Source: Methanomassiliicoccaceae archaeon
Lineage (GTDB): Archaea; Thermoplasmatota; Thermoplasmata; Methanomassiliicoccales; Methanomethylophilaceae
Reading direction: 5' to 3'
Assembly (NCBI GenBank): GCA_003550345.1
Contig: PUJZ01000017.1
Location: 30,225-94,224 of the forward strand
Length of the DNA: 64,000 nt
The position numbers and the translations under genes are program-made. The notes under the pieces were generated by a model, which was not told the DNA's origin, did not search any database, and saw nothing but the letters and a program-made list of their open reading frames with translations. Position 1 is the first letter of the stretch, and each line of letters starts with the position of its first letter. Positions 55,557-63,108 of the stretch are shown here, piece by piece.

Positions 55557-56552
55557 TCAGGCCCCCTGCTTGGACTCTGTGGAGACGTAGGTTATGCTGA
55601 CCGGCTCGGCCGACTTCTTGCTCACGCGCACGGGGTCCCTGAACCTGACCAGCCTCTTGGCCGGACCGGGTACGGAACCGTGCACCAGCACGTAGGGGTT
55701 GGAAACCTCTCCGTAAGAAAGGAAGCCGCCCTTGGGGCTTATCTCCGCCCCTTCGGCGCCGATCTTGATTATCTGCTTGTTGAACTCGGTGCGCTGATGG
55801 TAGCCCATCTGCCCCGCCATGGGGACGGTGGGCCTGACGTATCCGGGCCTCTTCGGCCCCAGGTTGCCTATCATGCGGCGGTGCTTGCTGTTCTTGTGGT
55901 CGAGCAGCTTCACGCCGAAGCGCTTCACGGCGCCCTGGAAGCCCTTGCCCTTGGTCACCGCCGAGACGTCGACCAGCGAGCCTTCGCCGGCGAAGTCGGA
56001 GATGCCTATCTCCGTGCCCAGGATGCCTCTGGCGAGCTCCACGCGCTCATCGATGGTCCCGCCGCCGATCCTCAGCTCCATGAGGTCGGGGACCTTCTTG
56101 GGGATCCCCTTGACCAGCCGGGGCTGGGTGTAGGCGAGCACGCGGACGTCCTCGATGTCCGCGCCCTCGTACTTGGAGAACGATGCGTCGTTGTGGTCCT
56201 TGGGCACGCTGAGCCGGCGGGAGAGCAGCGGGTCGAGCTCGTTGGCCCATACCTCGCCGAGCGTCCTGAGGCCGTACTCGCTCGCCTCGTAGAAACGGAC
56301 GGCCGCCACCCTCATGGGCGGCACCTCGAGCACGGTCACCGGGACCTGGACCTCCTGTCCGGAGGTGGTGCTGCTCTCACGGCTGTCCGTGATGAACGCA
56401 TGTGTCATTCCGGCCTTGTAACCGGCGAATCCCTGTACCTTAGGGGCTCCGCTGATCTCAGGCCATGAGTCTAGCCTTGGTGTCTGCCTGGAGGCCCTCT
56501 TCCGCGGGCCGTAGGCTCTCGAACCTCGTTTAGGACGTCTTCTTTGCGGCAT
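55557..56552 (-). CDS. rpl3: Large ribosomal subunit protein uL3
   Basis: This 331-residue protein starts PQRRRPKRGSRAYGPRKRASRQTPRLDSWPE, then has GFAGYKAGMTHAF and the KGFQGAVKRFGVKLLDHKNSKHRRMIGNLGPKRPGYVRPTVPMAGQMGYHQRTE segment, the L3 signature. It leads the ribosomal superoperon. GAGGGAATATC precedes the ATG. Confidence 0.97.
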   Translation of the reverse strand: MPQRRRPKRGSRAYGPRKRASRQTPRLDSWPEISGAPKVQGFAGYKAGMTHAFITDSRESSTTSGQEVQVPVTVLEVPPMRVAAVRFYEASEYGLRTLGEVWANELDPLLSRRLSVPKDHNDASFSKYEGADIEDVRVLAYTQPRLVKGIPKKVPDLMELRIGGGTIDERVELARGILGTEIGISDFAGEGSLVDVSAVTKGKGFQGAVKRFGVKLLDHKNSKHRRMIGNLGPKRPGYVRPTVPMAGQMGYHQRTEFNKQIIKIGAEGAEISPKGGFLSYGEVSNPYVLVHGSVPGPAKRLVRFRDPVRVSKKSAEPVSITYVSTESKQGA

Positions 56553-56569
56553 GATATTCCCTCATACCA

Positions 56570-56596
56570 GGCGAGAGTATCTTCGCTAATCTCGCC
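56570..56596 (-). promoter_or_regulatory. Leader hairpin of the ribosomal superoperon
   Basis: On the minus strand GGCGAGA pairs perfectly with TCTCGCC across a 13-base loop, and one more A-T pair extends it to 8. It is 18 bases before the L3 ATG, right next to the ribosome site. It could be a binding site for a regulatory ribosomal protein. Regulation is inference. Confidence 0.45.
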
Positions 56597-56760
56597 TTTC
56601 GTATCGATTGACTGTCACATTTCCGGTGCTTCCGACCGTGACGCCATATTCATCTCGATAAGAACCGACATGAGTATGAACGAGGGTTGCCAAGCATTGC
56701 CCAGGGCGTCTGGTCGGACATCCTCAACGTGTTCAGCGCTTGGTTGTCAATAGAGCGGTA

Positions 56761-56770
56761 GTATAAAAAG
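56761..56770 (-). promoter_or_regulatory. Promoter of the ribosomal superoperon
   Basis: Minus-strand CTTTTTATAC is the best TATA element in the gap. Transcription from about 56738 gives a leader of about 185 bases, unusually long for this window, which contains the hairpin at 56570-56596. The element sits directly after the stop of the DUF5611-like gene. Confidence 0.6.
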
Positions 56771-56788
56771 GATACGGTAGGGGCCCTT

Positions 56789-57112
56789 TCAGAGCTTGCC
56801 CTCCTTGGCCTTCTTCTGGGCGCGCTTCATCCGCGCCTTGGCGTCGAAGCCGGTGGCGGCCTCGACGAAGCGGTTGAGCGCCCTCTTGGTATCCAGTATG
56901 GTGGCGTCCTCCGCCTCGGGGTCGGCCTCGGTGGCCACATGGAGCTGGGTCTTGCTGATGACCTTGGCCTCCACCCGGCTCATGGCCCCGTAAGAGCTGA
57001 CCAGGAGATCGCCCTCCTCCCTCACCTCGCCGAAGGCCTCCTCCATCAGGGCCTTGAGGCCGTCTCCCTCTATCTTGGCATACCATCCCTTCTTGATGTC
57101 GTACTCCACCAT
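56789..57112 (-). CDS. DUF5611-like archaeal protein
   Basis: This 107-residue protein begins VEYDIKKGWYAKIEGDGLKALMEEAFGEV and has SSYGAMSRVEAKVISKTQLHV, then a basic C-terminal helix (FDAKARMKRAQKKAKEGK). It resembles a small conserved family of methanogens and Thermoplasmata that I think is DUF5611. No function is established. It begins one base after the RaSEA stop, so the two are likely co-transcribed. Confidence 0.7.
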   Translation of the reverse strand: MVEYDIKKGWYAKIEGDGLKALMEEAFGEVREEGDLLVSSYGAMSRVEAKVISKTQLHVATEADPEAEDATILDTKRALNRFVEAATGFDAKARMKRAQKKAKEGKL

Positions 57113-57113
57113 C

Positions 57114-58112
57114 TCATCTCCTCCAAGCGATCGCCGCCCGGTCCTCCAGATGCCTGTCCACGTCCACCGAGGTCAGCAGCGAGGACTCGTCGCGCAGATA
57201 GCGCCGCCATTCTTGGCGGCAGCCGCAGCCGGGGGCCTCGAGGAGGCCCCGGTCCTGGCTGAAGGAGAAGTCGCGGACCGATTCAAGTATCTTTGCATCG
57301 CAGGAGCCGCAGTTGTGCACCCCCCGGGGCGTGCCGCCCCCGCTGGGGGATGACATGATCCTCGCCCCCCCTTCCGGGGCGGAACGGAGGACCTCCAGCA
57401 GGGACCATAGCCAGGGGGGCCGGTAGTCGCCGCGGCGCCATAGCCTCTCCACCACCGTCCCCTTCTGCACGTTCACCGGGTTGAGGGAGACCTCGTCGCC
57501 ATGCAGCGACGCGAAGGCCACCGAGGCCTTGGCGTCCTCAATGGCCGCCGTCTCGCTGAGATAGGGGGGCTTGAGCAGAAGGTAGCTGCGGAGCCTCATG
57601 CCCCCGGCCTTGATCGCCTCCGCCGCCCGCAGGTAGTCCGCGCTGGAGAAGCCTTTTCGCACAGAGCGGGCCAGGACCTCGTCGTCGGAGCTCTCCAGGC
57701 CGATGGCCACCGTGCTGCCCCGGGGCAGCGGGGAGAGCGAGTCGGCGTCGACGAACTCGGGTCGGCTCTCCACCAGCAGCCTCCTCGCGGCCGAGAAGGA
57801 CTGCAGTATCTCATCGCGGGCCTCCGGCGGCACCTCCCTCCCATCGAGGAAGCTGCCCGAGGTGTAGATCTTCACGAACGGCTCGCCGTCGTAGCGCTCC
57901 ATGGCCGCCTCCAGCTGGGCGAGCAGGTTCCCGGCGTTGACCTCGCTGTCGCTGGCGCTGTTGTAGCCGCACATGCTGCAGCCGCCGCGGCGGGACCAGG
58001 AGCAGCCGCTGGTGCGGAGGATGAGCACCATGGCGTCCACCTCCCGGCCGTCGGCCATGTCCTTCTCCTTCCACAGAGCCTCTGGCCTGTCAAGGTCGCG
58101 CTTCCTAGCCAA
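57114..58112 (-). CDS. Archaeosine biosynthesis radical SAM protein RaSEA
   Basis: This 332-residue radical SAM enzyme works with ArcS to convert preQ0-lysine at tRNA position 15 to archaeosine. The cluster motif is in TSGCSWSRRGGCSMCGY, where the three cysteines are spaced more widely than the usual CxxxCxxC. VKIYTSGSFLDGREV and GLESSDDEVLARSVRKGFS are the SAM-binding strands. Near the C-terminus the cysteines NCGSCDAKIL and PGCGC may bind a second metal. No arcS or arcTGT is in the window. Confidence 0.85.
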   Translation of the reverse strand: MARKRDLDRPEALWKEKDMADGREVDAMVLILRTSGCSWSRRGGCSMCGYNSASDSEVNAGNLLAQLEAAMERYDGEPFVKIYTSGSFLDGREVPPEARDEILQSFSAARRLLVESRPEFVDADSLSPLPRGSTVAIGLESSDDEVLARSVRKGFSSADYLRAAEAIKAGGMRLRSYLLLKPPYLSETAAIEDAKASVAFASLHGDEVSLNPVNVQKGTVVERLWRRGDYRPPWLWSLLEVLRSAPEGGARIMSSPSGGGTPRGVHNCGSCDAKILESVRDFSFSQDRGLLEAPGCGCRQEWRRYLRDESSLLTSVDVDRHLEDRAAIAWRR

Positions 58113-58187
58113 ATCGGCCCTCCATGGCCGTCTGATACGATGGATACTTTAATATCTTTATTATCAATAATCGAGGAAGGTGCATCG

Positions 58188-59531
58188 ATGTCATTGAAGA
58201 TAGCGGTCATAGGCTCAGGGGCGGCGGGGATGACCGCCGCCTCGACGGCCAGAAGGGAGGACCCGGGCGCCGAGATAGTTCTTTTCACCGAGGACGAGCA
58301 CATCGCCTACTCGCCCTGCGTCATCCCCTGGGTCCTGGAAGGGAGGACCGGCTGGGAGAGCATCGTCATGCATGACCCCGAGTACTACCGCCAGGAGCGC
58401 GGCATCGACGTGAGGACCCTCACCAAGGTCACGTCCGTAGACCTGGGGTCCTGCGTGCTGACCGCAGGGGGCGAGGATTTCACCTTCGACAGGCTCGTGC
58501 TCGCCACCGGGGGCCAGGTCTTCATTCCCCCCATACCCGGCACCGGCCTTCCCGGTGTGCATGTGGTGCGGACCATAAACGACGGCAAGGCCATCGAGGA
58601 AGGGATGGCGTCCGTTGACGATGTGGCCATAATCGGGGCGGGCGTCATCGGCCTGGAGATGGCGCTGGCGATGAAGGAGGCGGGGAAGGGCGTCACCGTC
58701 ATCGAGATGATGGACCAGGTGGTCCCCCGCATACTCGACCCCGACCTCGCCGCCGATCTGCGCGCCTATCTGGAGGGCAGAGGGGTCCGTTTCGTGATGG
58801 GGGCGCCCATACAGAGCGTCGACGGGGAGCGGTCGGTGGAGTCGGTTACCGTATCCGGGGAGAGGATCCCTTGCGGGATGGCCGTTTTCAGCACCGGGGT
58901 GCGGGCGAACCTGGAGCTTCCCTCCCAGATGGGGCTGGACATCGGGACCCTCGGCGCGGTGAGGGTCTCCCCCGGCATGCGGCCCTATCGCAACGGCCGG
59001 CTGGTCCCCAATGTTTTCGTCTGCGGCGATGTGGTGCAGTGCGAATCGGCGGTGCTGCCCGGGCCCACCATGAGCCAGCTCGGCTCGAGCGCGGTGAGGC
59101 AGGGCCGGGTGGCGGGCATCAACGCCGCCGGAGGCAATGCCATGCATGAGGGGGTCACCAGCCCCTGGGTCAGCGTGATAGGCGAGCTGCAGGTCGCCGG
59201 CACCGGCATCTCCAGCAGCCTGGCCGGATGGTACGGGATCGAAGTGGCCAGCGGCGTCGCCCACGGGCTCACCCGGGCGCGCTACTACCCGGGGGGGACG
59301 CCGATGACCGTCAAGGTGCTGGCGGAGAGGTCCACCGGAAGGCTGGTCGGGGCCCAGATGATATCCGGGGAGGATGCCACCGGAAGGATCAATTGGCTCA
59401 GCGCCGCGGTACTGGAGGGCGTGGGGGCCAAGGACTTCCTCTCCCGCTACGAGAACGCCTACTGCCCGCCCACCTCGATGGTGAGGGACGTGGCGTTCAC
59501 GGCGGTTGAGCGCCTGGTCTCCGAGCTGTGA
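58188..59531 (+). CDS. CoA-disulfide reductase / NADH oxidase-like flavoprotein
   Basis: This 447-residue pyridine nucleotide-disulfide oxidoreductase has an N-terminal FAD motif VIGSGAAGMTAAS, the single active cysteine in AYSPCVIPWVL at about residue 44, the NAD motif AIIGAGVIGLEMALAMKEAG and a second FAD segment PNVFVCGDVV. The C-terminal dimerisation domain is present. Single-cysteine members reduce CoA disulfide, polysulfide or O2. The ORF track starts far upstream in another gene; ATG 58188 is the real start, with AT-rich TTTAATATCTTTATTATC upstream. Confidence 0.88.
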   Translation: MSLKIAVIGSGAAGMTAASTARREDPGAEIVLFTEDEHIAYSPCVIPWVLEGRTGWESIVMHDPEYYRQERGIDVRTLTKVTSVDLGSCVLTAGGEDFTFDRLVLATGGQVFIPPIPGTGLPGVHVVRTINDGKAIEEGMASVDDVAIIGAGVIGLEMALAMKEAGKGVTVIEMMDQVVPRILDPDLAADLRAYLEGRGVRFVMGAPIQSVDGERSVESVTVSGERIPCGMAVFSTGVRANLELPSQMGLDIGTLGAVRVSPGMRPYRNGRLVPNVFVCGDVVQCESAVLPGPTMSQLGSSAVRQGRVAGINAAGGNAMHEGVTSPWVSVIGELQVAGTGISSSLAGWYGIEVASGVAHGLTRARYYPGGTPMTVKVLAERSTGRLVGAQMISGEDATGRINWLSAAVLEGVGAKDFLSRYENAYCPPTSMVRDVAFTAVERLVSEL

Positions 59532-59559
59532 TCCCTCCGCGGGATAGATGACCGCATCA

Positions 59560-59567
59560 CTATAATC
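59560..59567 (+). promoter_or_regulatory. TATA box for the CDIN1-like / Cas4-like nuclease operon
   Basis: CTATAATC lies about 19-26 bases before ATG 59586. It implies a leaderless transcript for the two overlapping nuclease genes. Confidence 0.55.
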
Positions 59568-59585
59568 GCAACAGAGTGTTTGAAG

Positions 59586-60338
59586 ATGAGATACCAAGAA
59601 TACAAGGACCTGTACCATAAGCTCTCCACGCCGGAGGAGGTCGAGCGCCTGGCCAAGAAGGGCTATGACCGCGAGCTCCTCATGGTCCTGCACACCCAGA
59701 AGGTAACCAGGGACGTGAAGAAGAGCTTCTACAAGGTCAAGAACAACACCGGGAGGATGCTGAAGGACTGGCGCCAAGGGCACAGCCTTATGGAGATATC
59801 GAAGCGCCAGCGCTTCCCCCCCATACTGACGGCGATGTTCGTCTTCGAGGAGATGGGATGGAGCCGGAAGAAGTTCTGGTCCCATATCCGCGGCGAGGAG
59901 GAGATCAAGGACAAGCGCATCAGGCGGGAGATCGAGGAGATCAACCGCAACGACTACGTCTACTCCCCCTGGGCCAACGAGGAGCAGCGCAAGCGGGGGG
60001 AGTGGGGCGAGGTACTGCTCGAGAACTGGCTTGACGAGCAGGGCATCGAGTACCGCACCGAGGAGGACCTGCGCGGCGTCTACGCCAAGACGCCCGACTC
60101 GCTCTTCGAGGAGCCCATCAAGGTCAACGGCATGGAGATCATGTGGATCGAGAGCAAGGCCACCTTCGGCGACACGCCGGAGTTCCGCTTCAACGCCCGC
60201 AAGCAGCTGGTCCCCTACACGGAGCTCTTCGGCCCGGGGCTGGTGGTCTATTGGTTCGGGTACCTGGACGACCTCGAGCCCCCGGAGGACGTATTTATAA
60301 GCGACATGTCGTTGCTAGACATGGATGTCGAAGAATGA
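59586..60338 (+). CDS. CDIN1/C15orf41-like TPD-motif nuclease
   Basis: This 250-residue protein has an N-terminal helical, DNA-binding-like part (about 1-120: EYKDLYHKLSTPEEVERLAKKG, then RQGHSLMEISKRQRFPPILTAMFVFEEMGW) and a C-terminal PD-(D/E)XK nuclease core. The key motif is KTPDSLF (TPD at about 169-171) followed by IMWIESKATFGD (E189, K191), with GEW-GEVLLENWLDEQGIEY before it. This is the family of human CDIN1, linked to congenital dyserythropoietic anaemia. Substrate in archaea is unknown. ATG 59586 is preferred to the TTG two codons earlier. It overlaps the next gene by 14 bases. Confidence 0.85.
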   Translation: MRYQEYKDLYHKLSTPEEVERLAKKGYDRELLMVLHTQKVTRDVKKSFYKVKNNTGRMLKDWRQGHSLMEISKRQRFPPILTAMFVFEEMGWSRKKFWSHIRGEEEIKDKRIRREIEEINRNDYVYSPWANEEQRKRGEWGEVLLENWLDEQGIEYRTEEDLRGVYAKTPDSLFEEPIKVNGMEIMWIESKATFGDTPEFRFNARKQLVPYTELFGPGLVVYWFGYLDDLEPPEDVFISDMSLLDMDVEE

Positions 60339-61314
60339 CCTCATATCCGCCAGCGACCTGGAGAGGTACGGGTACTGCCCCCTCTCCTGGTGGCTGGCCA
60401 AGGAGGGGGACGTGCATAACGAGCAGCTCGTCGCCGGCTCCGATGAGCATCAGCGGATATCGAGGTCCCTCCTGACCCTCAAGTCGAAGGAGCAGGGGGG
60501 CTGGGAGCTGCGCTTCTCGTTCATCATCTCGGTGGCCATGGTCGCGAACCTCCTGGCGCTTTTCACGTTGGGACTCCTGGAGCTCGAGGGCGAGCTGCAG
60601 GCGGGGTGGCTGTTCATCATATCCTTGGTATGGCTCGCCATCGGGCTCATGCTGCTGCACCGCGCCTACCTGCACGGCCGCTGGTACCGCTACACCTTCA
60701 ACGAGATGGTGCTGGTCGCCATCAGCGTACTGATGATGATGGTGTCCCTCAACACGATGGCCTTCATTCAGATGGACGCGGTGGACGGGGGCATGTACTT
60801 CCTGCTGGCCGTCTTCTGGTTCGTCATAACCGTGGTGATCCTCGCTCTGCACCACCTCCTCACCGGCGACCTGCTCGGCCTGCAGCGGAGCAACTCCTTG
60901 AAGGGCGACGTGGTCTACGTGGGCGAGGGGCCGTCCGAGCTGCTGGTCTCCGAGAGGCACGGGCTCAGCGGCCGGCCGGACATCATACTGCGCCGCGACA
61001 ACGACCTGGTGCCGGTGGAGATCAAGACCGGCAGGGTGCCCCGGGGGCCCCTCTTCTCCCACATACTGCAGCTGGGCGCCTACTGCATAATCGTGGGGGA
61101 GCTGGAGGGCCAAAGGGTGGAGCGGGGGCTGCTGCGCTACGGATGGAAGGAGTTCGAGATCGAGTTCGACGAGGCCCTGGAGGAGCTGGTCCTCCTCAAA
61201 TTGGAGGAGATGCGCCGCCTGCGCGAGAGCAATGACGTCCACCGCAACCACAACCGCCCGGGCAAATGCCGCGGCTGCTCGCGCCGCTCCGTCTGCCCCG
61301 AGTCCTTGGCCTGA
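60325..61314 (+). CDS. Cas4-like PD-(D/E)XK nuclease with inserted membrane domain
   Basis: This 329-residue protein has a Cas4/AddB-type layout interrupted by a membrane domain. Residues 8-20 (SASDLERYGYCPL) hold the first cluster Cys (C18). Four transmembrane helices follow at about 63-86, 94-111, 126-150 and 156-178. The nuclease core then has GRPDIIL (D219), VEIKTG (E232, K234) and the HILQLGAYC helix (Q249, Y253). The C-terminal KCRGCSRRSVCP adds C315, C318 and C324, completing a 4Fe-4S set. There is no CRISPR array or other cas gene. It overlaps the CDIN1-like gene by 14 bases, so they form an operon. Confidence 0.85.
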   Translation: MSKNDLISASDLERYGYCPLSWWLAKEGDVHNEQLVAGSDEHQRISRSLLTLKSKEQGGWELRFSFIISVAMVANLLALFTLGLLELEGELQAGWLFIISLVWLAIGLMLLHRAYLHGRWYRYTFNEMVLVAISVLMMMVSLNTMAFIQMDAVDGGMYFLLAVFWFVITVVILALHHLLTGDLLGLQRSNSLKGDVVYVGEGPSELLVSERHGLSGRPDIILRRDNDLVPVEIKTGRVPRGPLFSHILQLGAYCIIVGELEGQRVERGLLRYGWKEFEIEFDEALEELVLLKLEEMRRLRESNDVHRNHNRPGKCRGCSRRSVCPESLA

Positions 61315-63108
61315 TCACTCCACGGTCACGCTCTTCGCCAGGTTCCGGGGCTTGTCGATGGGCATGCCCCTCTCCTTGGCGACGTAGTAGGAGAGGAGCT
61401 GCAGCGCCACCGCCAGCGTCACCGGGCTGAAGAGGGGCTCGATGGGGGGTATCCGCACTATCTGGTCCGCCAGGGTCTCGCAGTCCTCGTTGTCGTCGTT
61501 GGCTATCAGGAGTATGGGGCTCCCGCGGGCGGCCACCTCGGACACGTTGGAGACCATCTTGTCATAGGTGTGGTCCCCCAGGCAGGCCGCCACCAGCGGG
61601 GTGCGCTCATCGAGTAGGGCTAGCGGGCCGTGCTTCAGCTCGCCGGCGGCATAGCCCTCCGCGTGCACGTAAGATATCTCCTTGAGCTTGAGGGCCCCCT
61701 CCATCATCGAAGGGAAGTTGCGGTTGCGGCCGATGAAGAAGGCCGAGGTGGCATCGCGGAACATCGCTGCGGCCGCCTGCAGGCCCTGGGCGCGGTCCAG
61801 GATCTCCGAGACCTTGTTGGGCAGGGCCCGGAGGGAGGCCTTGAAGATGCGCATCTCCTCGTCCCCCATGCTCCTGTTCATGTAGCCGAGCCTGGCCGCC
61901 AGGAGGTAGACGGCTATCAGCTGGGCGGTGTAGGTCTTGGTGGCGGCCACGCTTATCTCCGGGCCGGCCTTGGTGAAGAGCACCGCGTCCGCCTCGCGGG
62001 TTATGCTCGAGCCCACCACGTTGGTTATCGCCAGCGTGAAGGACCCCCGGTCCTTGGCCTCGCGGCAGGCTGCCAGCGTGTCGGCGGTCTCGCCGCTCTG
62101 CGTTATCAGCACCACCAGGGGGCAGCGGTTCGTCTTGGTGGTGTAGCGGTACTCGGACGCTATCTCCACCTGCACCGGTATCCCTGAGAGCTCCTCGATG
62201 ACGTACTTCCCCACCATGCCGGCGTTGTATGAGGTCCCGCAGGCCAGTATCTTGACCATGTCCACCTTCTTCCTCGTGGGGAGTATCTCCAGCATCTCGA
62301 GCTCGTCGATGTAGCTGATTATGGTCTCGCTGATGCTGCGCGGCTGCTCGAAGATCTCCTTCAGCATGTAGTGCTCGAATCCGCCCTTGCGGGCCTCCTC
62401 CATGCTCCACTGCACCTTGGAGGGGGGGCGGTCGGCGGCGGAGCCGTCGGCCCCGTACAGCGATATCCCCCGCGGCGATATGACGGCGCTCTCGCCGTCC
62501 TCCATGTACACCACGTCCGAGGTGTACTCCAGCAGGGCGGTGACGTCCGAAGCGACGAAGTTCTCGTTCAGGCCCAGGCCCAGCACCAGGGGGTTCTCCT
62601 TCTTGGCCACCACCACCTCGTCGGAGTACTCCTCGACCACCGCGATCGAGTAGGTCCCCCTGACGTCGTCGAGCGCGCGGCGCACCGCGGCGTGGAGGTC
62701 GCCCTTGTGGTAATGCGATATTAGGTGCACCAGGACCTCGGTGTCGGTATCCGAGCTGAACACCGTGCCGTTCTCGAGCAGCCCTTTGCGTATCTGGTTA
62801 TGGTTCTCGATGATGCCGTTGTGCACCAGGGCGATCTTGCGGTCCTGGCTGAGGAAGGGGTGGGCGTTCTTCCAGGACGGGGCGCCGCAGGTGGCCCAGC
62901 GGGTGTGGCCGATGCCGGTGTGGCCCTGCATCGGCGGCATGCTGCTCTCCATCACGGAGATCTCCCCCTTCTCCTTGTGCACCTCCAATGCCCCGTTGAC
63001 CACCGCCACGCCGGCCGAGTCGTAGCCCCGGTACTCCAGTTTCCGCAAGGACTCCAGGAGGACGCCGGAGACGTCCCTGGGCCCGGAATAGCCTATCAGC
63101 CCGCACAT
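61315..63108 (-). CDS. glmS: Glutamine-fructose-6-phosphate aminotransferase
   Basis: This 597-residue enzyme makes glucosamine-6-phosphate from fructose-6-phosphate and glutamine. The N-terminal CGLIGYSGPRD carries the catalytic Cys after the initiator Met. The glutaminase domain also has EYRGYDSAGVAV and the TRWATCGAPSWKNAHPF segment, where the usual His is Cys. The C-terminal isomerase part has two SIS domains (ILACGTSYNAG, LITQSGETADTLAAC), ending DKPRNLAKSVTVE. ATG 63108 follows GGAGGTATACTG. It abuts the partial gene upstream by a TGATG overlap. Both genes feed amino sugar nucleotides. Confidence 0.96.
   Translation of the reverse strand: MCGLIGYSGPRDVSGVLLESLRKLEYRGYDSAGVAVVNGALEVHKEKGEISVMESSMPPMQGHTGIGHTRWATCGAPSWKNAHPFLSQDRKIALVHNGIIENHNQIRKGLLENGTVFSSDTDTEVLVHLISHYHKGDLHAAVRRALDDVRGTYSIAVVEEYSDEVVVAKKENPLVLGLGLNENFVASDVTALLEYTSDVVYMEDGESAVISPRGISLYGADGSAADRPPSKVQWSMEEARKGGFEHYMLKEIFEQPRSISETIISYIDELEMLEILPTRKKVDMVKILACGTSYNAGMVGKYVIEELSGIPVQVEIASEYRYTTKTNRCPLVVLITQSGETADTLAACREAKDRGSFTLAITNVVGSSITREADAVLFTKAGPEISVAATKTYTAQLIAVYLLAARLGYMNRSMGDEEMRIFKASLRALPNKVSEILDRAQGLQAAAAMFRDATSAFFIGRNRNFPSMMEGALKLKEISYVHAEGYAAGELKHGPLALLDERTPLVAACLGDHTYDKMVSNVSEVAARGSPILLIANDDNEDCETLADQIVRIPPIEPLFSPVTLAVALQLLSYYVAKERGMPIDKPRNLAKSVTVE

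Noticed and set aside
58215-59885. 556-residue minus-strand ORF opposite the flavoprotein
   Set aside because: It spans two plus-strand genes and lacks motifs, while the plus-strand FAD and NAD motifs are complete.
60325-61314. CRISPR adaptation Cas4
   Set aside because: The protein has a Cas4-like core, but there is no repeat array or other cas gene in the window, and the inserted membrane domain is unlike adaptation Cas4.
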